Shown here: positions 18,948 through 28,048 of the stretch, piece after piece
How the letters are laid out: the number at the start of each line of letters is the position of its first letter
Numbering within the stretch: position 1 is the first letter of the stretch
Source of the DNA: Polaribacter sp. SA4-10
GTDB lineage: Bacteria; Bacteroidota; Bacteroidia; Flavobacteriales; Flavobacteriaceae
DNA length: 64,000 bases
Direction: 5' to 3'
NCBI RefSeq assembly: GCF_002163835.1
Contig: NZ_CP019331.1
Coordinates: 1,525,001-1,589,000 of the forward strand
Program-made: the position numbers and the translations under genes
The notes under the pieces: generated by a model
Seen by the model: the letters and a program-made list of their open reading frames with translations, nothing else
The model's database searches: none
Told to the model about the DNA's origin: nothing

Positions 18948-21500
18948 TTATCCACATTTAGAAGAGCCACAATCTTTACATGTTAAACAACCTTCTTGGT
19001 AAATTAAATTCTGAGAATCGCAATTTTCACAAGTTTGTCCTTTGGCAACAGTACCATCTTCTACATAACGTTTTAATGCACGTACAACTCCATTTTTCCA
19101 AGAATTGATAAAAGCACTATCTAATTGTAAACTATTAATAAGTTCTATAATTTTATCAACAGGCATTCCATGTCTTATGGTACCCGAAATTAGTTTTGCA
19201 TAATTCCAAAATTCTGGATTAAACTTGTGAGACAATCCTTCAATTGTAGTTTTGTAACCTCGTTTATTTTTATATTGAAAATCATAACGCGAAGTTCCGT
19301 CTTCATTTCTATTTTTAATAATTACGCCATTTTCTACCCAACGTGGAATTAAAATTCCGTCTTCATCATCTGCTAAACCTGTAAAAATTTCATAGGGTTT
19401 ACCATCAAGTAATCCAATAAAAGCAATCCATTTTTCTTTATTATTTTGAAAACGAACCACATTTGATTCTAAAACTTGAGGACGTTTATTAGGAAAAGCT
19501 GTTAAGTTCTTTGGCGCTTCTTCTTTTTTTGTATCCGTAGAAATTAAAACACCAGATCTAGAACCATCTCTATAAACGGTTACACCTTTACAACCAACTT
19601 CCCAAGCTTTTAAATACAAATCGCCTACCAAATCTTCTGTAGCATCATTTGGTAAATTAACAGTAACACTGATAGAGTGATCTACCCATTTTTGAATAGC
19701 TCCTTGCATTTTCACTTTACTTAACCAATTAATATCGTTTGAAGTTGCTTTGTAGTATGGAGATTGTTTTACCAGTTCATCTAACTCTTCTTGAGAGAAG
19801 CTTTTAGAAGAATCGATACCATTTACTTCCATCCATTGTTTAAATTTATGATGAAAAACAACATACTCTTCCCAAGCATCTCCTAATTCATCTACAAAAT
19901 CTATACGTGCATTTTTATCATTTGGGTTTACCTTTTTTCTACGTTTATATACAGGCATAAAAACAGGTTCTATTCCAGATGAAGTTTGTGTCATTAAACT
20001 TGTAGTACCTGTTGGTGCAATGGTTAGCAAAGCAATGTTTCTTCTTCCATATGTTACCATATCATAATACAGTTTAGAATCTGCTTCTTTTAAACGTAAA
20101 ATAAACGGATTTTCTTTTTCTCTATCTGCATTAAAAATAGCAAAAGCACCACGCTCTTTTGCTAAATGCACAGAAGCTCTGTAGGTTTCTATGCATAATG
20201 TTTTATGAACTTCTGTAGAAAATATTGTTCCTTCATCACTACCATATCTAATACCTAAAGCGGCTAACATATCTCCTTCTGCGGTAATACCAATACCTGT
20301 TCTTCTTCCCTCTTCTGCTTTATTTTTTATACGTAACCAAAGGTTTCTTTCTATTAATTTCACATCTTCTGTTTCTGGATCTTGATCAATTTTAGCTAAA
20401 ATTTTATCAATTTTTTCTAATTCTAAATCAATAATGTCATCCATCATCCTTTGAGCAATTACTACATGCTTTTTAAACAACTCAAAATTAAATATCGCTT
20501 TTTTAGTAAACGGATTCTCTACATAAGAAAATAAGTTAATTGCTAATAAACGACAAGAATCATAGGCACAAAGAGGGATTTCTCCACACGGATTTGTAGA
20601 CACTGTTTTGTATCCTAAATCAGCATAACAGTCTGGCACAGATTCATTAATAATGGTGTCCCAAAAAAGAATTCCTGGTTCTGCAGATTTCCAAGCATTG
20701 TGTACTATTTTCTTCCAAAGCTTTATAGCTTCAATCTCCTTTGAATACATTGGGTTTTTACTAAAAACAGGGTATTTTAAAGTGTAATTAGCTCCTGTCT
20801 TTACGGCTTTCATAAAAGCATCATCTATTCTTACAGAAATATTTGCAGCAGTTACTTTACCTTGTTCTAGTTTTGCATCTATAAATTCTTCTGAGTCTGG
20901 GTGATTAATAGAAACCGATAACATTAACGCGCCTCTTCTACCATCTTGCGCAACTTCTCTTGTAGAATTAGAATAACGCTCCATAAAAGGGACAATACCT
21001 GTAGCTGTTAATGCAGAATTTTTTACAGGCGAACCTTTAGGGCGAATATGAGATAAATCATGCCCAACACCACCTCTACGTTTCATTAACTGTACTTGTT
21101 CTTGGTCTATTTTCATTACACCTCCATAAGAATCAGATTCGCCACTATTGCCTATAACAAAGCAATTAGAAAGTGATGCTACTTGAAAAGGATTGCCAAT
21201 ACCTGCCATTGGACTTCCTTGGGGAACAATATATTTAAAGTCTTTAATTACTTCAAAAATTTCCTTTTCTGATAATGGATTAGCATATTTCTGCTCTACC
21301 CTTGCAATTTCTGAAGCAATTCTATGATGCATATCATTTGGTGTTGTTTCATAAATATTGCCTTCAGAATCTTTTAAAGCATATTTATTTATCCACACAG
21401 TTGCAGCTAATTCATCATTTTTAAAATAAGCTAAAGAAGCCTTTAAAGCTTGACTCGTTGTCACTATTTTTCTGGGAGCTATTATAGTATTGGGTTTCAT
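18948..21500 (-). CDS. nrdJ: Adenosylcobalamin-dependent (class II) ribonucleotide reductase
   Basis: Reduces ribonucleotides to deoxyribonucleotides using B12 to generate the radical, needing no oxygen and no small subunit. It has 850 residues. The N-terminus has SLSNCFVIGNSGESDSYGG and the redox/binding region QLMKRRGGVGHDLSHIRP; the active-site motif NPCGEIPL has its cysteine near 305. APTGTTSLM is the phosphate-binding loop typical of reductases. The C-terminal domain ends in CENCDSQNLIYQEGCLTCKDC, a CxxC pair that may bind zinc or relay electrons. There is no ATP-cone at the N-terminus. The intergenic region upstream is long (606 bases); I see no clear cobalamin riboswitch. Activity implies B12 synthesis or uptake elsewhere in the genome. 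Confidence 0.96.
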   Translation of the reverse strand: MKPNTIIAPRKIVTTSQALKASLAYFKNDELAATVWINKYALKDSEGNIYETTPNDMHHRIASEIARVEQKYANPLSEKEIFEVIKDFKYIVPQGSPMAGIGNPFQVASLSNCFVIGNSGESDSYGGVMKIDQEQVQLMKRRGGVGHDLSHIRPKGSPVKNSALTATGIVPFMERYSNSTREVAQDGRRGALMLSVSINHPDSEEFIDAKLEQGKVTAANISVRIDDAFMKAVKTGANYTLKYPVFSKNPMYSKEIEAIKLWKKIVHNAWKSAEPGILFWDTIINESVPDCYADLGYKTVSTNPCGEIPLCAYDSCRLLAINLFSYVENPFTKKAIFNFELFKKHVVIAQRMMDDIIDLELEKIDKILAKIDQDPETEDVKLIERNLWLRIKNKAEEGRRTGIGITAEGDMLAALGIRYGSDEGTIFSTEVHKTLCIETYRASVHLAKERGAFAIFNADREKENPFILRLKEADSKLYYDMVTYGRRNIALLTIAPTGTTSLMTQTSSGIEPVFMPVYKRRKKVNPNDKNARIDFVDELGDAWEEYVVFHHKFKQWMEVNGIDSSKSFSQEELDELVKQSPYYKATSNDINWLSKVKMQGAIQKWVDHSISVTVNLPNDATEDLVGDLYLKAWEVGCKGVTVYRDGSRSGVLISTDTKKEEAPKNLTAFPNKRPQVLESNVVRFQNNKEKWIAFIGLLDGKPYEIFTGLADDEDGILIPRWVENGVIIKNRNEDGTSRYDFQYKNKRGYKTTIEGLSHKFNPEFWNYAKLISGTIRHGMPVDKIIELINSLQLDSAFINSWKNGVVRALKRYVEDGTVAKGQTCENCDSQNLIYQEGCLTCKDCGSSKCG

Positions 21501-22106
21501 TAAAAATTGTAGTTTTAGTTGTGGTTTTAGAAGAAATAAAGAACTTAAAAAACAACAACTTAAAAGATGACTTTTGTCATGGGGTTTGAAATAAAAAATA
21601 ATAAATAATTAATAATCAGTAAACTAACTATTTATCAGCATTAAAAAGTTGACAAATAAATTAATTTTTATTGAATTATCAGTGTATAAAATAAAGCTAC
21701 TAATTATTAGTATTTTAAAATTGATTTTAATCTATAGCTATAGAAATTAAGAGCGACTTAAATTAATAAAAAAAGAAAAATTTATTTAAAGAAATTTTTG
21801 AAGAAGATTATAAAGTTCTTGAAATCCCTAAAAACCGATTCAAGAATTAATTGAAGAATTGATTGAAAAGAAATCAAAAATCACAGTAGGAATAAAAAGA
21901 AAGCTTTTTAAATAATTAATACCACTTTAATACAAGAAATAGTTTTGGAGACTTTTTAAGTGCTTTCAAAGTTTAGTTCTTGATAATAAATCATGCTATT
22001 CTTATCGTTTCAGGTAGTTAATCTGTAAACTATAGATTTCTTAATAAGGTTTTGTAGTTAGCTATTTAAAAGGTAATTTGCGTTCAAATTAAAAATAACC
22101 CCCACA
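21501..22106. other. Intergenic region between divergent nrdJ and the M4 peptidase gene
   Basis: About 600 bases, very AT-rich. Bases 21770-21915 read, with frame changes, as a short acidic/lysine-rich peptide (IFEEDYKVLEIPK, then LIEELIEKKSKITVGIKRK). This may be a gene scrap but is too short and biased to name. A candidate promoter for the peptidase is at 22052-22080. Nothing else is recognisable. Confidence 0.4.
22052..22080 (+). promoter_or_regulatory. Candidate promoter of the M4 peptidase gene
   Basis: TTG (22052-22054), 19 bases, then TAATTTG (22074-22080), one base short of the full TAnnTTTG. It would give a leader of about 20 bases. Confidence 0.4.
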
Positions 22107-25052
22107 ATGAAAAAAATTTACTTAAGTATTTCATTAATTTTAAGTTTTTCTATCGCTTTTGCGCAAGAAAAGAATAAAATTGAAGAAGGTGTACCGCACC
22201 AAAAAACGATTTCTCATCAAGGTCAACTTACTAAAAAACAAGCTTTATCTACGTTTTCGAAGACTTATAAGTTAGACAAGAACAACACATTTAGCGCCTT
22301 TCGCTCTAGTACAGATAGAATTGGTGTAATTCATGAAAGACATCAGCAATATTATAAGGGGCTAAAAATACAGTTTGGAGTTGCTATTACGCACACTGCT
22401 AATGGAGTAGTGCAGAGTACTAATGGTGAGCTTTATAATGTTAACAATCTAGACATCACTCCTACTTTATCTAAACTTGATGGTTTTAATACCGCTTTGG
22501 ACTTAACAAATGCAACGTCATTTTTATGGGAAGATGAGATTCAAGCCGGTATAATGGAGTATTCAAAACCAGAAGGTGAACTTCTTATATTTCCTAATGT
22601 AAAAACAGGAACAGTTCACTTAGCATACAAATATGATATATATGCTACGGCACCAATTTCTAGAAATGAACTTTTTATTGACGCTAATACAGGAGAATTA
22701 CTTTATGTAAACCCTATAATTAAGCATGCTAATAAATTAGTATCTAAAAGAGAGGTTAAGAACAATGCTACAGTATTAGAAAATACTGTAACAACAATGG
22801 TTGCAGGAACAGCAGACACACGCTATAGTGGTCAACGTGCTATTGAAGGTACTTTAAAAGGTTCAGATTATGTATTACTAGATGAAACAAGAGGTAATGG
22901 TATTGTAACCTATAACTGTGAAACAATAGAGGCTTATCAAAATGTTGATTTTACAGATAATGATAATGTTTGGTCTTCAGCAGAACATGATAATGAATTC
23001 AAAGACAATGGTGCTTTAGATGCACATTGGGGAGCTGAGGTAACTTACGACTTTTGGGCTGTAAACTTTGGTAGAAAAAGTTATGATAATGAAGGTGCAA
23101 AAATTATAAGTTATGTGCATTATGATAGTAATTTTGACAATGCATTTTGGAATGGACGTGCTATGACTTACGGTGATGGTAATGACTTTGATATCTTAAC
23201 ATCATTAGATATATGTGGACATGAAATAGGACATGCAGTATGTTCTAATACAGCAGACTTAGCGTACCAAAATCAATCTGGAGCAATGAATGAAGGGTAT
23301 TCTGATATTTGGGGTGCCTGTGTAGAGCACTTTGGAAGAACAGGTTCGCTTGATGGAGCAATTGACCCAGGTGTTTGGCTAATTGGTGAAGATATAGGTA
23401 GTGGAGGTAGTCCATTACGTTCTATGATTGATCCTAATAGTAAAGGTCACCCAGATACTTATCTAGGTGAAGACTGGACGATTACAGCAGACGAAGGGGT
23501 TTGTGTACCAGATCGCGGAATAAATGACTACTGTGGTGTACACACTAATAGTGGTGTTCTAAATCACTGGTTTTATATATTAACTGAAGGAGCTGCAGGA
23601 ACAAATAATGCGACTAACCTTTTAGAAAGAGATACGTACGATGTTACAGGAATAGGGATGCGTAAAGCTGCAGAAATTGGATTTTTAGTTGAGCGTGATT
23701 TCTTAACAGCTAATTCAACTTTTGCTGATGCGAGAGTTGCTTCTATAGCTGTAGCAAGCTCTTTATACTGTGCTAACAGCCCAGAAACTATTGCTGTTAC
23801 AAATGCATGGTTTGCTGTAAATGTTGGTAATGAGTATTCTGAACAAGAATTTGACGTCTCTTTAATTTCAGTTACTAGTATGACTGTTGTAGGTTGTGAT
23901 GCAGCTCCTAGTTCTTTTGTTCCTGAATTAACAATTGTTAATGGTGGTACTAAAGTATTAGGTGATATTGAAATTACGTATAGTATAGATGGTGGTGCAG
24001 ATGTTGTATCAACAGAAACTATTAACCTTGCTGTTTGTGGCTCTAAAACAATTGCAGTAGCAATTGGAGAGCTTTCAAAAGGAGCACATACGATAGACTT
24101 TTCTGTGACAACGGATAATGATGCACTTGCTAACAATAATGACCAATCTATCTTAGTTGCTTTTAACGATAGTGGTGAGGTTAATACTGTAAATACATTT
24201 ACAAGTGATGATACCGATTTAGTGGCTTATAACCTTGCTGGGGAAGGAAACCTTTGGGAAAGAGGATTACCACTTGGAGTGTTTTTAGGACCTGCAGCGA
24301 CACCATCTGCTGTATATGCAACGAACTTAGATGGAAATCATCCAGATAAAACGATAGCAGTATTAGTTTCTCAATGTTATGATCTTTCAAACGTTACAAA
24401 TACTGTTGTTAAGTTTGATATGGCTTTTGACCTAGAAACAGATTGGGACTACATAACGTTCCAATATTCTATCAATGCTGGTGATACATGGAAAATATTA
24501 GGTACTAAAGAAGATGAAAACTGGTTTAACAACTCAAGGTTTGCTAATGACCAAGTAGCAGAAAATTGCTATAATTGTAAAGGTGCACAATGGACAGGTA
24601 TGGGTGAAGAATTTCATGATGATGGTGGTTTAAACTCTGAAATAAGGGAATACTCACATAGTTTAAGTGCTTTTGATAAAGAGGGTTCAGCAGAAAATAA
24701 TATTATCTTTAGATTCTTCTTCCAATCGGATGATGCAACAAACGAAGAAGGGGTTATCATTGATAATTTTGTTGTAGAAGAAAGTGATATTTTGAGTACT
24801 ACTGAAAATGAATTCAAAGGGCTTTCTGTTTATCCTAACCCTACAAGCGGTATTGTGTATATCTCAGGTATAGAAACCGAAGGTGCTTCAGTATCTATTT
24901 TAGATATTACTGGACGTACTATTACCAAGAATGCTACTACCTTTAAAGGAAGCACAGTAGAAGTGAATATTAATAACTTAGCTTCAGGTGCCTATTTTAT
25001 GGTTATAGAGAATGACTCATATAAATCTGTTAGACAGATTATCAAGAACTAA
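22107..25052 (+). CDS. Secreted M4 (thermolysin-like) metallopeptidase with T9SS sorting domain
   Basis: Extracellular zinc endopeptidase of 981 residues. A signal peptide (ISLILSFSIAFAQ, 1-19) is followed by an FTP/PepSY-type propeptide (about 35-200). The catalytic domain has zinc ligands in CGHEIGHAV (H372, E373, H376) and NEGYSDIWG (E396); the H376-E396 spacing of 20 matches thermolysin. GVHTNSGVLNHWFY carries the catalytic His. A beta-sandwich region (about 600-880, with a putative MAM/jelly-roll-like part) leads to the C-terminal type A sorting domain (about 905-981: LSVYPNPTSGIVYIS, SILDITGRTI, LASGAYFMVI). That tail directs export by the type IX system and attachment or release at the surface. 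It probably supports protein degradation for nutrition. A strong terminator follows. Confidence 0.95.
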   Translation: MKKIYLSISLILSFSIAFAQEKNKIEEGVPHQKTISHQGQLTKKQALSTFSKTYKLDKNNTFSAFRSSTDRIGVIHERHQQYYKGLKIQFGVAITHTANGVVQSTNGELYNVNNLDITPTLSKLDGFNTALDLTNATSFLWEDEIQAGIMEYSKPEGELLIFPNVKTGTVHLAYKYDIYATAPISRNELFIDANTGELLYVNPIIKHANKLVSKREVKNNATVLENTVTTMVAGTADTRYSGQRAIEGTLKGSDYVLLDETRGNGIVTYNCETIEAYQNVDFTDNDNVWSSAEHDNEFKDNGALDAHWGAEVTYDFWAVNFGRKSYDNEGAKIISYVHYDSNFDNAFWNGRAMTYGDGNDFDILTSLDICGHEIGHAVCSNTADLAYQNQSGAMNEGYSDIWGACVEHFGRTGSLDGAIDPGVWLIGEDIGSGGSPLRSMIDPNSKGHPDTYLGEDWTITADEGVCVPDRGINDYCGVHTNSGVLNHWFYILTEGAAGTNNATNLLERDTYDVTGIGMRKAAEIGFLVERDFLTANSTFADARVASIAVASSLYCANSPETIAVTNAWFAVNVGNEYSEQEFDVSLISVTSMTVVGCDAAPSSFVPELTIVNGGTKVLGDIEITYSIDGGADVVSTETINLAVCGSKTIAVAIGELSKGAHTIDFSVTTDNDALANNNDQSILVAFNDSGEVNTVNTFTSDDTDLVAYNLAGEGNLWERGLPLGVFLGPAATPSAVYATNLDGNHPDKTIAVLVSQCYDLSNVTNTVVKFDMAFDLETDWDYITFQYSINAGDTWKILGTKEDENWFNNSRFANDQVAENCYNCKGAQWTGMGEEFHDDGGLNSEIREYSHSLSAFDKEGSAENNIIFRFFFQSDDATNEEGVIIDNFVVEESDILSTTENEFKGLSVYPNPTSGIVYISGIETEGASVSILDITGRTITKNATTFKGSTVEVNINNLASGAYFMVIENDSYKSVRQIIKN

Positions 25053-25072
25053 TTACAAGAACATATAATAAT

Positions 25073-25105
25073 AAAAAAAGCGACTCAATTGAGTCGCTTT
25101 TTTTT
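25073..25105. terminator. Bidirectional terminator after the M4 peptidase gene
   Basis: Perfect palindrome AAAAGCGACTCAATTGAGTC followed by GCTTTT, with A-run and T-run flanks on the two sides. Confidence 0.9.
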
Positions 25106-25221
25106 GTCCTAATTATTTATTTGCTTTATTACTTAAACTCAGTACAAACTTTGGTGAATATCTAAAAGCGACCAATATTATTTGTTTTGAAAGTAATACT
25201 TAATTAAAAATTAATAAAATT

Positions 25222-26421
25222 CTAATACTCAAATACACCAAACTCACTTGTAATAGTCAGTTTTTTAGATTGGTCCTGATCTGCATCAGGATGAAAAGCT
25301 TTTACGCTACCTACAATTTTAGCATCCACATTAAAAGATTTAGAAATCGAAATAATATCATTTGCAATTTCTGGAGAAACATAAATTTCCATTCTATGCC
25401 CACAGTTAAATACTTGATACATTTCTTTCCAATCTGTTTTAGATTGTTCTTGTATCAATTTAAATAAAGGTGGAATTGGAAACATATTATCTTTTACAAT
25501 ATGTAAATTATCTACAAAATGTAAAATTTTTGTTTGTGCGCCACCAGAACAATGAATCATTCCGTGCACAGTTTCTGAATTAAATTTTGATAAAATTTCT
25601 TTTATAATTGGTGCGTATGTTCTTGTTGGAGACAACACTAATTTACCAGCATCAATTGGAGAATTTTCTATTTTGTCTGTCAATTTTATATTTCCAGAAT
25701 ACACTAAGTCTTCAGGTACAGCAGCATCAAAACTTTCTGGATATTTTTCTGCTAAATATTTATGAAAAACATCATGTCTTGCAGACGTTAATCCGTTAGA
25801 TCCCATTCCACCATTATATTCAGTCTCATAAGTTGCTTGTCCAAAAGATTCTAAACCAACAATAACATCACCCGGTTTTATATTTGCATTATCTACAACA
25901 TCTGTACGTTTCATTCTAGCAGTTACAGTAGAGTCTACAATAATTGTTCTTACTAAATCTCCAACATCTGCCGTTTCTCCTCCAGTAGAATGAATTGTAA
26001 CTCCAAAACCTTTTAAGTCTTCAATTAATTCTTCTGTTCCGTTTATAATTGCTGATAAAACTTCACCAGGAATCTTACTTTTATTACGTCCAATTGTAGA
26101 AGATAACATAATATTATCTGTTGCACCAACGCATAACAAATCGTCAATATTCATTATTAATGCATCTTGAGCAATTCCTTTCCACACAGAAATGTCACCA
26201 GTTTCTTTCCAATACATATAAGCTAGAGAAGACTTTGTTCCTGCTCCATCTGCGTGCATTATTAAACAATAATTTTCATCATTTGTTAAATAATCTGGCA
26301 CAATTTTACAAAATGCTTTCGGAAACAAACCTTTGTCTATATTCTTAATTGCATTGTGTACATCTTCTTTAGATGCAGAAACGCCACGTTGTGCGTATCT
26401 TTTAGAAACTTCTTGACTCAT
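25222..26421 (-). CDS. purM: Phosphoribosylformylglycinamidine cyclo-ligase (AIR synthetase)
   Basis: Fifth step of purine synthesis: ATP-dependent closure of FGAM to AIR. The 399 residues are longer than the 345 of E. coli but usual for the Bacteroidota form. Visible are YAQRGVSASKEDV at the N-terminus, the ATP-binding HADGAGTKSSLAY, the metal and phosphate segments MNIDDLLCVGA and STGGETADVGDLV, GLESFGQATYETEYNGGMGSNG, and the C-terminal MIHCSGGAQTK and FNCGHRMEIYV. The divergent form could be labelled only AIR synthase-related by automated tools; no other purM is in the window. An excellent promoter lies 23 bases before the ATG. Confidence 0.92.
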   Translation of the reverse strand: MSQEVSKRYAQRGVSASKEDVHNAIKNIDKGLFPKAFCKIVPDYLTNDENYCLIMHADGAGTKSSLAYMYWKETGDISVWKGIAQDALIMNIDDLLCVGATDNIMLSSTIGRNKSKIPGEVLSAIINGTEELIEDLKGFGVTIHSTGGETADVGDLVRTIIVDSTVTARMKRTDVVDNANIKPGDVIVGLESFGQATYETEYNGGMGSNGLTSARHDVFHKYLAEKYPESFDAAVPEDLVYSGNIKLTDKIENSPIDAGKLVLSPTRTYAPIIKEILSKFNSETVHGMIHCSGGAQTKILHFVDNLHIVKDNMFPIPPLFKLIQEQSKTDWKEMYQVFNCGHRMEIYVSPEIANDIISISKSFNVDAKIVGSVKAFHPDADQDQSKKLTITSEFGVFEY

Positions 26422-26443
26422 GTTGTTGTGTTGTGTTGTTCTG

Positions 26444-26473
26444 CAAATTTAGTTGTTCTAAATTTTATATCAA
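26444..26473 (-). promoter_or_regulatory. purM promoter
   Basis: Minus-strand TTG (26473-26471), 19 bases and TAAATTTG (26451-26444): a full Bacteroidota consensus. The short leader is made of GTT/ACA-type repeats (CAACACAACACAACATG). Confidence 0.7.
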
Positions 26474-26510
26474 TAAAAAAAGCGAACGTTTTTTATCGTT
26501 CGCTTTTTAT
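26474..26510. terminator. Terminator at the end of the curli operon
   Basis: AAAAAAAGCGAACG and CGTTCGCTTTTT pair around an 8-base loop. It lies just past the stop of the propeller lipoprotein gene (26526), the last gene of the curli operon, and right beside the purM -33 element. Confidence 0.9.
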
Positions 26511-26525
26511 CTATTTTGTTACAGA

Positions 26526-28037
26526 TTATTCCCAATCTGGCATTGAAGCATCTATAAATAAAATTTTTCTTTGAATATTCCCTGACAAATTTGTTATTGT
26601 AATATTCTTTTGAGAAATACCATCATTAGATGTGTTTACAAAAATAATATTAGCTTCATTTGGAGAAAAACGAGGATCTAAATCATTCGTCCCATCTTCT
26701 TTTTCATCATCAGAAACATCTAAAAAAGTCATATCTACTAAATCATAAATAAACATCCTCGTATTTAATTGTCTATAATTAGTTGCCTGAAAATTAGAAA
26801 TATCTCTTGTAAACAATAATTTGCTACCTGATGCTGAAAAATTTAAACCTCCTAATGCTCCTTCAACTCCAGAAACGACCGTATTTAAAGTGTTTCTATT
26901 AAAATCAATAATTAAAATTGAACCATTATAACCATTTTCATTGTTTGTTTTTATTGCAATTTTAGATCCATCTCCACTCCAATCACATTCCGTTATTAAA
27001 CTTCCATCTAGTGTTTCATATACTTGTTCTAACCCACTACCGTCTCTATTTATTGCATATAACTTATTAAAAGAGGAGTATAATAATTTACTTCCATCTG
27101 GCGACCATGAAAAGTCCATTTCATTTAAACTAAATCCTGATAAAGGAATTGCTGATGTAATTTTCTTAACGTTATCTCCGTTGGCACTCATGGTATATAT
27201 ATGAGCTTTATTGTCATCGATACGTAAAAAAGCTACTAAATTAATTATATTATTTTTTCTTGGCCTCCATGAATTTAAGCTTGAGTCAGTTAGTTGAACT
27301 ATATCCAAAACTTCATTGGTTTCATCGTTAAAACTTGCTGAATAAATCACATTATTCCCTCCTACTTTTTTAACATAAAAATACCTATTTGATGGGTCAT
27401 CTTTAACCTTAAAAGATCTAATACCACTTATAACCTCTGCATTAATATCATCAGTTACGGCGATACTCCAAAAATATTTTGCTCCATATTTTAAGTCAGA
27501 TAATGTATAGCTTTTATCCTTTAAATCGGTAATTCTTGTTACCTCATTATTAAAATCATTTCTAACTTCAAGTGTAAATGTTAACTCATCTTCATCTACA
27601 TCTGTTGATTCCCAAGACAGTTCAACTTCACTGAGCAAATCTAAGGATCCGTCCTCTGGAGTTATTAGTTCTGGTTTTGTTGGTGGCTTATTAAGCGCTG
27701 TAGAAATATCCATTTCAAAAACAATATTTACGTCTACCTCTGCACTTACAGTTGCTCCTTCATATTTATCTAAATATCCCTCTTTTACCGCTTGCACTGA
27801 ATATTCTTGTGCTTCAACTCCTTCAAATATAAAATTTCCTTCAGCATCTGTAAAAACAGTATTGTTTGTAGGTGAAAGTATTATTTTCACATTTTCTAAA
27901 GGAATAAACCCCTCTTTTTCAACAACAATACCTGTTAAGTCCCCAAATTCTACTAAACCAATAGTTTCTTCTTCTCCACAACTAGAAAAAAAGAGTATTA
28001 TGAATAGTATACTTACTATTTTAATTACTTTTTTCAT
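26526..28037 (-). CDS. Lipoprotein with CarboxypepD-like, FnIII-like and PD40 propeller domains
   Basis: Last gene of the curli operon, 503 residues. The lipobox is FFSSCGEE, so it is a lipoprotein of the outer membrane. Residues about 33-112 form a carboxypeptidase-regulatory-like beta-sandwich (LTGIVVEKEGFIPLENVKI, TDAEGNFIFEGV). Residues about 118-210 resemble a fibronectin type III domain (PPTKPELITPEDGS, SWESTDVDEDELTFTLEV). The rest carries TolB/PD40 propeller repeats (FSWSPDGSKLLYSS, DWSGDGSKIAIK, DPRFSPNEANIIFV). No enzyme motif is visible. It follows csgG by 11 bases, suggesting a role in curli secretion, surface anchoring or matrix binding, which is inference. No E. coli curli gene has this architecture. 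Confidence 0.88.
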   Translation of the reverse strand: MKKVIKIVSILFIILFFSSCGEEETIGLVEFGDLTGIVVEKEGFIPLENVKIILSPTNNTVFTDAEGNFIFEGVEAQEYSVQAVKEGYLDKYEGATVSAEVDVNIVFEMDISTALNKPPTKPELITPEDGSLDLLSEVELSWESTDVDEDELTFTLEVRNDFNNEVTRITDLKDKSYTLSDLKYGAKYFWSIAVTDDINAEVISGIRSFKVKDDPSNRYFYVKKVGGNNVIYSASFNDETNEVLDIVQLTDSSLNSWRPRKNNIINLVAFLRIDDNKAHIYTMSANGDNVKKITSAIPLSGFSLNEMDFSWSPDGSKLLYSSFNKLYAINRDGSGLEQVYETLDGSLITECDWSGDGSKIAIKTNNENGYNGSILIIDFNRNTLNTVVSGVEGALGGLNFSASGSKLLFTRDISNFQATNYRQLNTRMFIYDLVDMTFLDVSDDEKEDGTNDLDPRFSPNEANIIFVNTSNDGISQKNITITNLSGNIQRKILFIDASMPDWE

Positions 28038-28048
28038 AAGATTTTAAT

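Noticed and set aside
21501..21760. Cobalamin riboswitch upstream of nrdJ
   Set aside because: No B12-box-like sequence or GC-containing stems; the leader is almost entirely A/T.
21770..21915. Gene remnant between nrdJ and the M4 peptidase
   Set aside because: Only about 45 biased (K/E/I-rich) codons in two frames; too little to separate from chance in AT-rich DNA.
23573..24136. 187-codon open frame opposite the M4 peptidase gene
   Set aside because: It lies wholly inside a gene with clear domains, with no promoter or start context and a low-complexity product.
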